16,239 bases of DNA from an uncultured Stenotrophomonas sp. Lineage in GTDB: Bacteria; Pseudomonadota; Gammaproteobacteria; Xanthomonadales; Xanthomonadaceae. Where the stretch lies: positions 1 through 16,239 of the forward strand of contig CAMICU010000067.1 of the NCBI GenBank assembly GCA_946223375.1. Reading direction: 5' to 3'. This document shows, piece by piece, positions 15,044-16,239 of this stretch. The notes under the pieces are model-generated. The model made no database searches and had not been told where the DNA came from. It saw only the letters and a list, made by a program, of their open reading frames with translations. How positions within the stretch are numbered: the first letter of the stretch is position 1; each line of letters starts with the position of its first letter. Made by a program: the position numbers and the translations under genes.

Positions 15044-15095
15044 GCCGGGGCATCGGTCGCGGCGGCGGCCCACCTGGCCCGCCACCGGCACCGGG

Positions 15096-15956
15096 TCACT
15101 CGATGTTCTGCACCTGCTCGCGGATCTGGTCGATCAGCACCTTCAGTTCCACCGAGGCGTTGGAGGTGCGGGCGTCCACCGACTTGGAGCCCAGCGTGTT
15201 GGACTCGCGGTTGAACTCCTGCAGCAGGAAATCCAGGCGGCGGCCGACCGGCTCGCGCTGCCTGAGCACACGGCGGATCTCGCCGACATGGCTGCCCAGC
15301 CGGTCCAGCTCCTCGTCCACGTCGAGCTTCTGCAGCCACATCACCAGTTCCTGCTCGGCACGGCCCGGGTCGACCGGATGCGGCAGGTCGGCCAGGCGCG
15401 CGGCCAGCTTGGCGCGCTGGCCCTCACGGATCAGCGGGATCAGCTCGCGGACCTCGGCGGCGATGCGTTCGATGCCGTCCACGCGCTCGCTGATGGCGGT
15501 GGCCAGCTTGTCGCCCTCGCGCTCGCGCGCCTGCACGAAGCCGTCGATGACCTCGTCCAGCAGCGCCATCGCCTCGGCCTGCAGGGCGGCCGCATCGGTG
15601 GCCTCGGTGCGCAGCACGCCCGGGTACTGCAGCAGCTCGGTGAACTCCACCCGCATGCCCGGGAAACGCGAATGCAGCCGCAGGGCCAGGTCGCCCAGCT
15701 GTTCGACCAGCACCTCGTTCACGTTCAGCGATGCCGCCGCTTCCGGCACGCGCAGGCGCATGACCAGATCCAGCTTGCCGCGGCTGACCCGCCCGGCCAC
15801 GCGTTCGCGCAGCTGCGGCTCCAGCGCGCGCAGCTCCTCCGGCAGCCGCACCCCCACTTCCAGGAAACGGTGGTTGACCGAGCGCATCTCGCAGCCAAGG
15901 GTGCCCCAGGGCGTGACGCGTTCGCCGCCGGCATAGGCGGTCATGCTTCGAATCAT
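15096..15956 (-). CDS. yicC: YicC family endoribonuclease
   Basis: A 286-residue protein (E. coli YicC has 287). The family's standard start is present, MIRSMTAYAGGE, followed by LGCEMRSVNHRFLEVGVRLPEELR in the N-terminal domain. The C-terminal DUF1732 part has DVDEELDRLGSHVGEIRRVL, GRRLDFLLQEFNRESNTLGSKS and VELKVLIDQIREQVQNIE. YicC proteins are reported to be endoribonucleases acting on some small RNAs and mRNAs in the cytoplasm. The frame stays open upstream to 16145, but that part is antisense to rph and unlike the family, so ATG at 15954-15956 is used. It is divergent from rph across 111 bp, a widely conserved pairing that links two RNA-processing genes. Confidence 0.96.
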   Translation of the reverse strand: MIRSMTAYAGGERVTPWGTLGCEMRSVNHRFLEVGVRLPEELRALEPQLRERVAGRVSRGKLDLVMRLRVPEAAASLNVNEVLVEQLGDLALRLHSRFPGMRVEFTELLQYPGVLRTEATDAAALQAEAMALLDEVIDGFVQAREREGDKLATAISERVDGIERIAAEVRELIPLIREGQRAKLAARLADLPHPVDPGRAEQELVMWLQKLDVDEELDRLGSHVGEIRRVLRQREPVGRRLDFLLQEFNRESNTLGSKSVDARTSNASVELKVLIDQIREQVQNIE

Positions 15957-16002
15957 GTGGATTTCCGGTGCGTTGCAAAGGGCGAATGGTACCCTAGGCG
16001 CC

Positions 16003-16035
16003 CCCGGACGCCGGTGCATCAACCGCCCGGACGCC
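16003..16035. promoter_or_regulatory. Direct repeat in the yicC-rph divergent region
   Basis: CCCGGACGCC occurs at 16003-16012 and again at 16026-16035, a 23-bp period, about two helical turns. It lies between the divergent yicC and rph genes. A possible binding site; no clear core promoter for either gene could be fixed in this 111-bp gap. Confidence 0.3.
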
Positions 16036-16067
16036 CCATCTGAAGCTCTTCGCAATCCGGACCTTTC

Positions 16068-16239
16068 ATGACCTTTTCCCGTCCCAGCGGCCGCCAGGCC
16101 GACCAGCTGCGCACCGTCAGCATCGAACGCGCCTTCACCCGCCACGCCGAAGGTTCGGTGCTGGTGAGCTTCGGCGACACCCGCGTGCTGTGCACCGCCA
16201 GCGTCGAGAACCGCGTGCCGGGCTTCCTGCGCGGCAAGG
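16068..16239 (+). CDS. rph: Ribonuclease PH, N-terminal part (runs off right edge)
   Basis: RNase PH is a phosphorolytic 3'-to-5' exoribonuclease that trims tRNA precursors. The 57 complete codons start MTFSRPSGRQADQLRTVSIE and continue FTRHAEGSVLVSFGDTRVLCTASVENRVPGFLRGK in family order, with the GSVLVSFGDTRVLCTASVE core strand pair fully conserved. The catalytic Asp residues and phosphate site are beyond the edge. The Shine-Dalgarno sequence before the ATG is weak. It is divergent from yicC. Confidence 0.95.
   Translation, partial: MTFSRPSGRQADQLRTVSIERAFTRHAEGSVLVSFGDTRVLCTASVENRVPGFLRGK

Noticed and set aside
15957..16145. N-terminal extension of YicC
   Set aside because: The frame is open, but it lacks family similarity and overlaps rph in antisense; the standard YicC start MIRSMTAYA is at 15956.

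Overview
The window is GC-rich and densely coding, with the gene content and order of a gammaproteobacterium of the Xanthomonadaceae. Protein sequences (for example Gmk beginning MRGTLYIVAAPSGAGKSS, a 99-residue RpoZ, type-B L31) fit Stenotrophomonas best. Genus assignment rests on recognition, not on a search.

Layout from left to right: the 5' part of gltA (citrate synthase, minus strand, running off the left edge); rpmE2 (type-B ribosomal protein L31); an inosine-uridine-type nucleoside hydrolase; recG. Then comes an accessory block: a TonB-dependent receptor, a diheme c-type cytochrome lipoprotein and a parallel beta-helix lipoprotein, all on the minus strand and tightly packed, with a divergent AraC-family regulator. 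The housekeeping series resumes with ridA, a 636-bp gene-free region, spoT, rpoZ, gmk and yicC, all minus. The divergent 5' part of rph runs off the right edge.

The housekeeping core (gmk-rpoZ-spoT ... recG) keeps the order known from E. coli and relatives. The four-gene cassette lies between ridA and recG and looks like an insertion into that order. The beta-helix protein and the cytochrome match a pair of protein families known to occur together but without an assigned function. Here they are joined to an outer-membrane receptor and a dedicated regulator. The likely flow is: AraC protein senses a small molecule, induces the three-gene operon, the receptor imports a substrate, and the two envelope lipoproteins act on it, with the cytochrome moving electrons. 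Substrate and reaction are unknown.

The most striking non-coding structure is between ridA and spoT. Three copies of a unit exactly 102 bp long each carry a perfect DnaA box (TTATCCACA) at offset 56 and an inverted second box (TGTGGAAAA) at offset 93. There is no indel between copies. This six-box cluster far from any dnaA gene could be a DnaA-titrating or DnaA-regulating locus, and it sits directly downstream of the ppGpp synthetase/hydrolase gene. Several promoters and terminators can be read, including an apparent terminator between rpoZ and spoT and a possible leaderless start for spoT.
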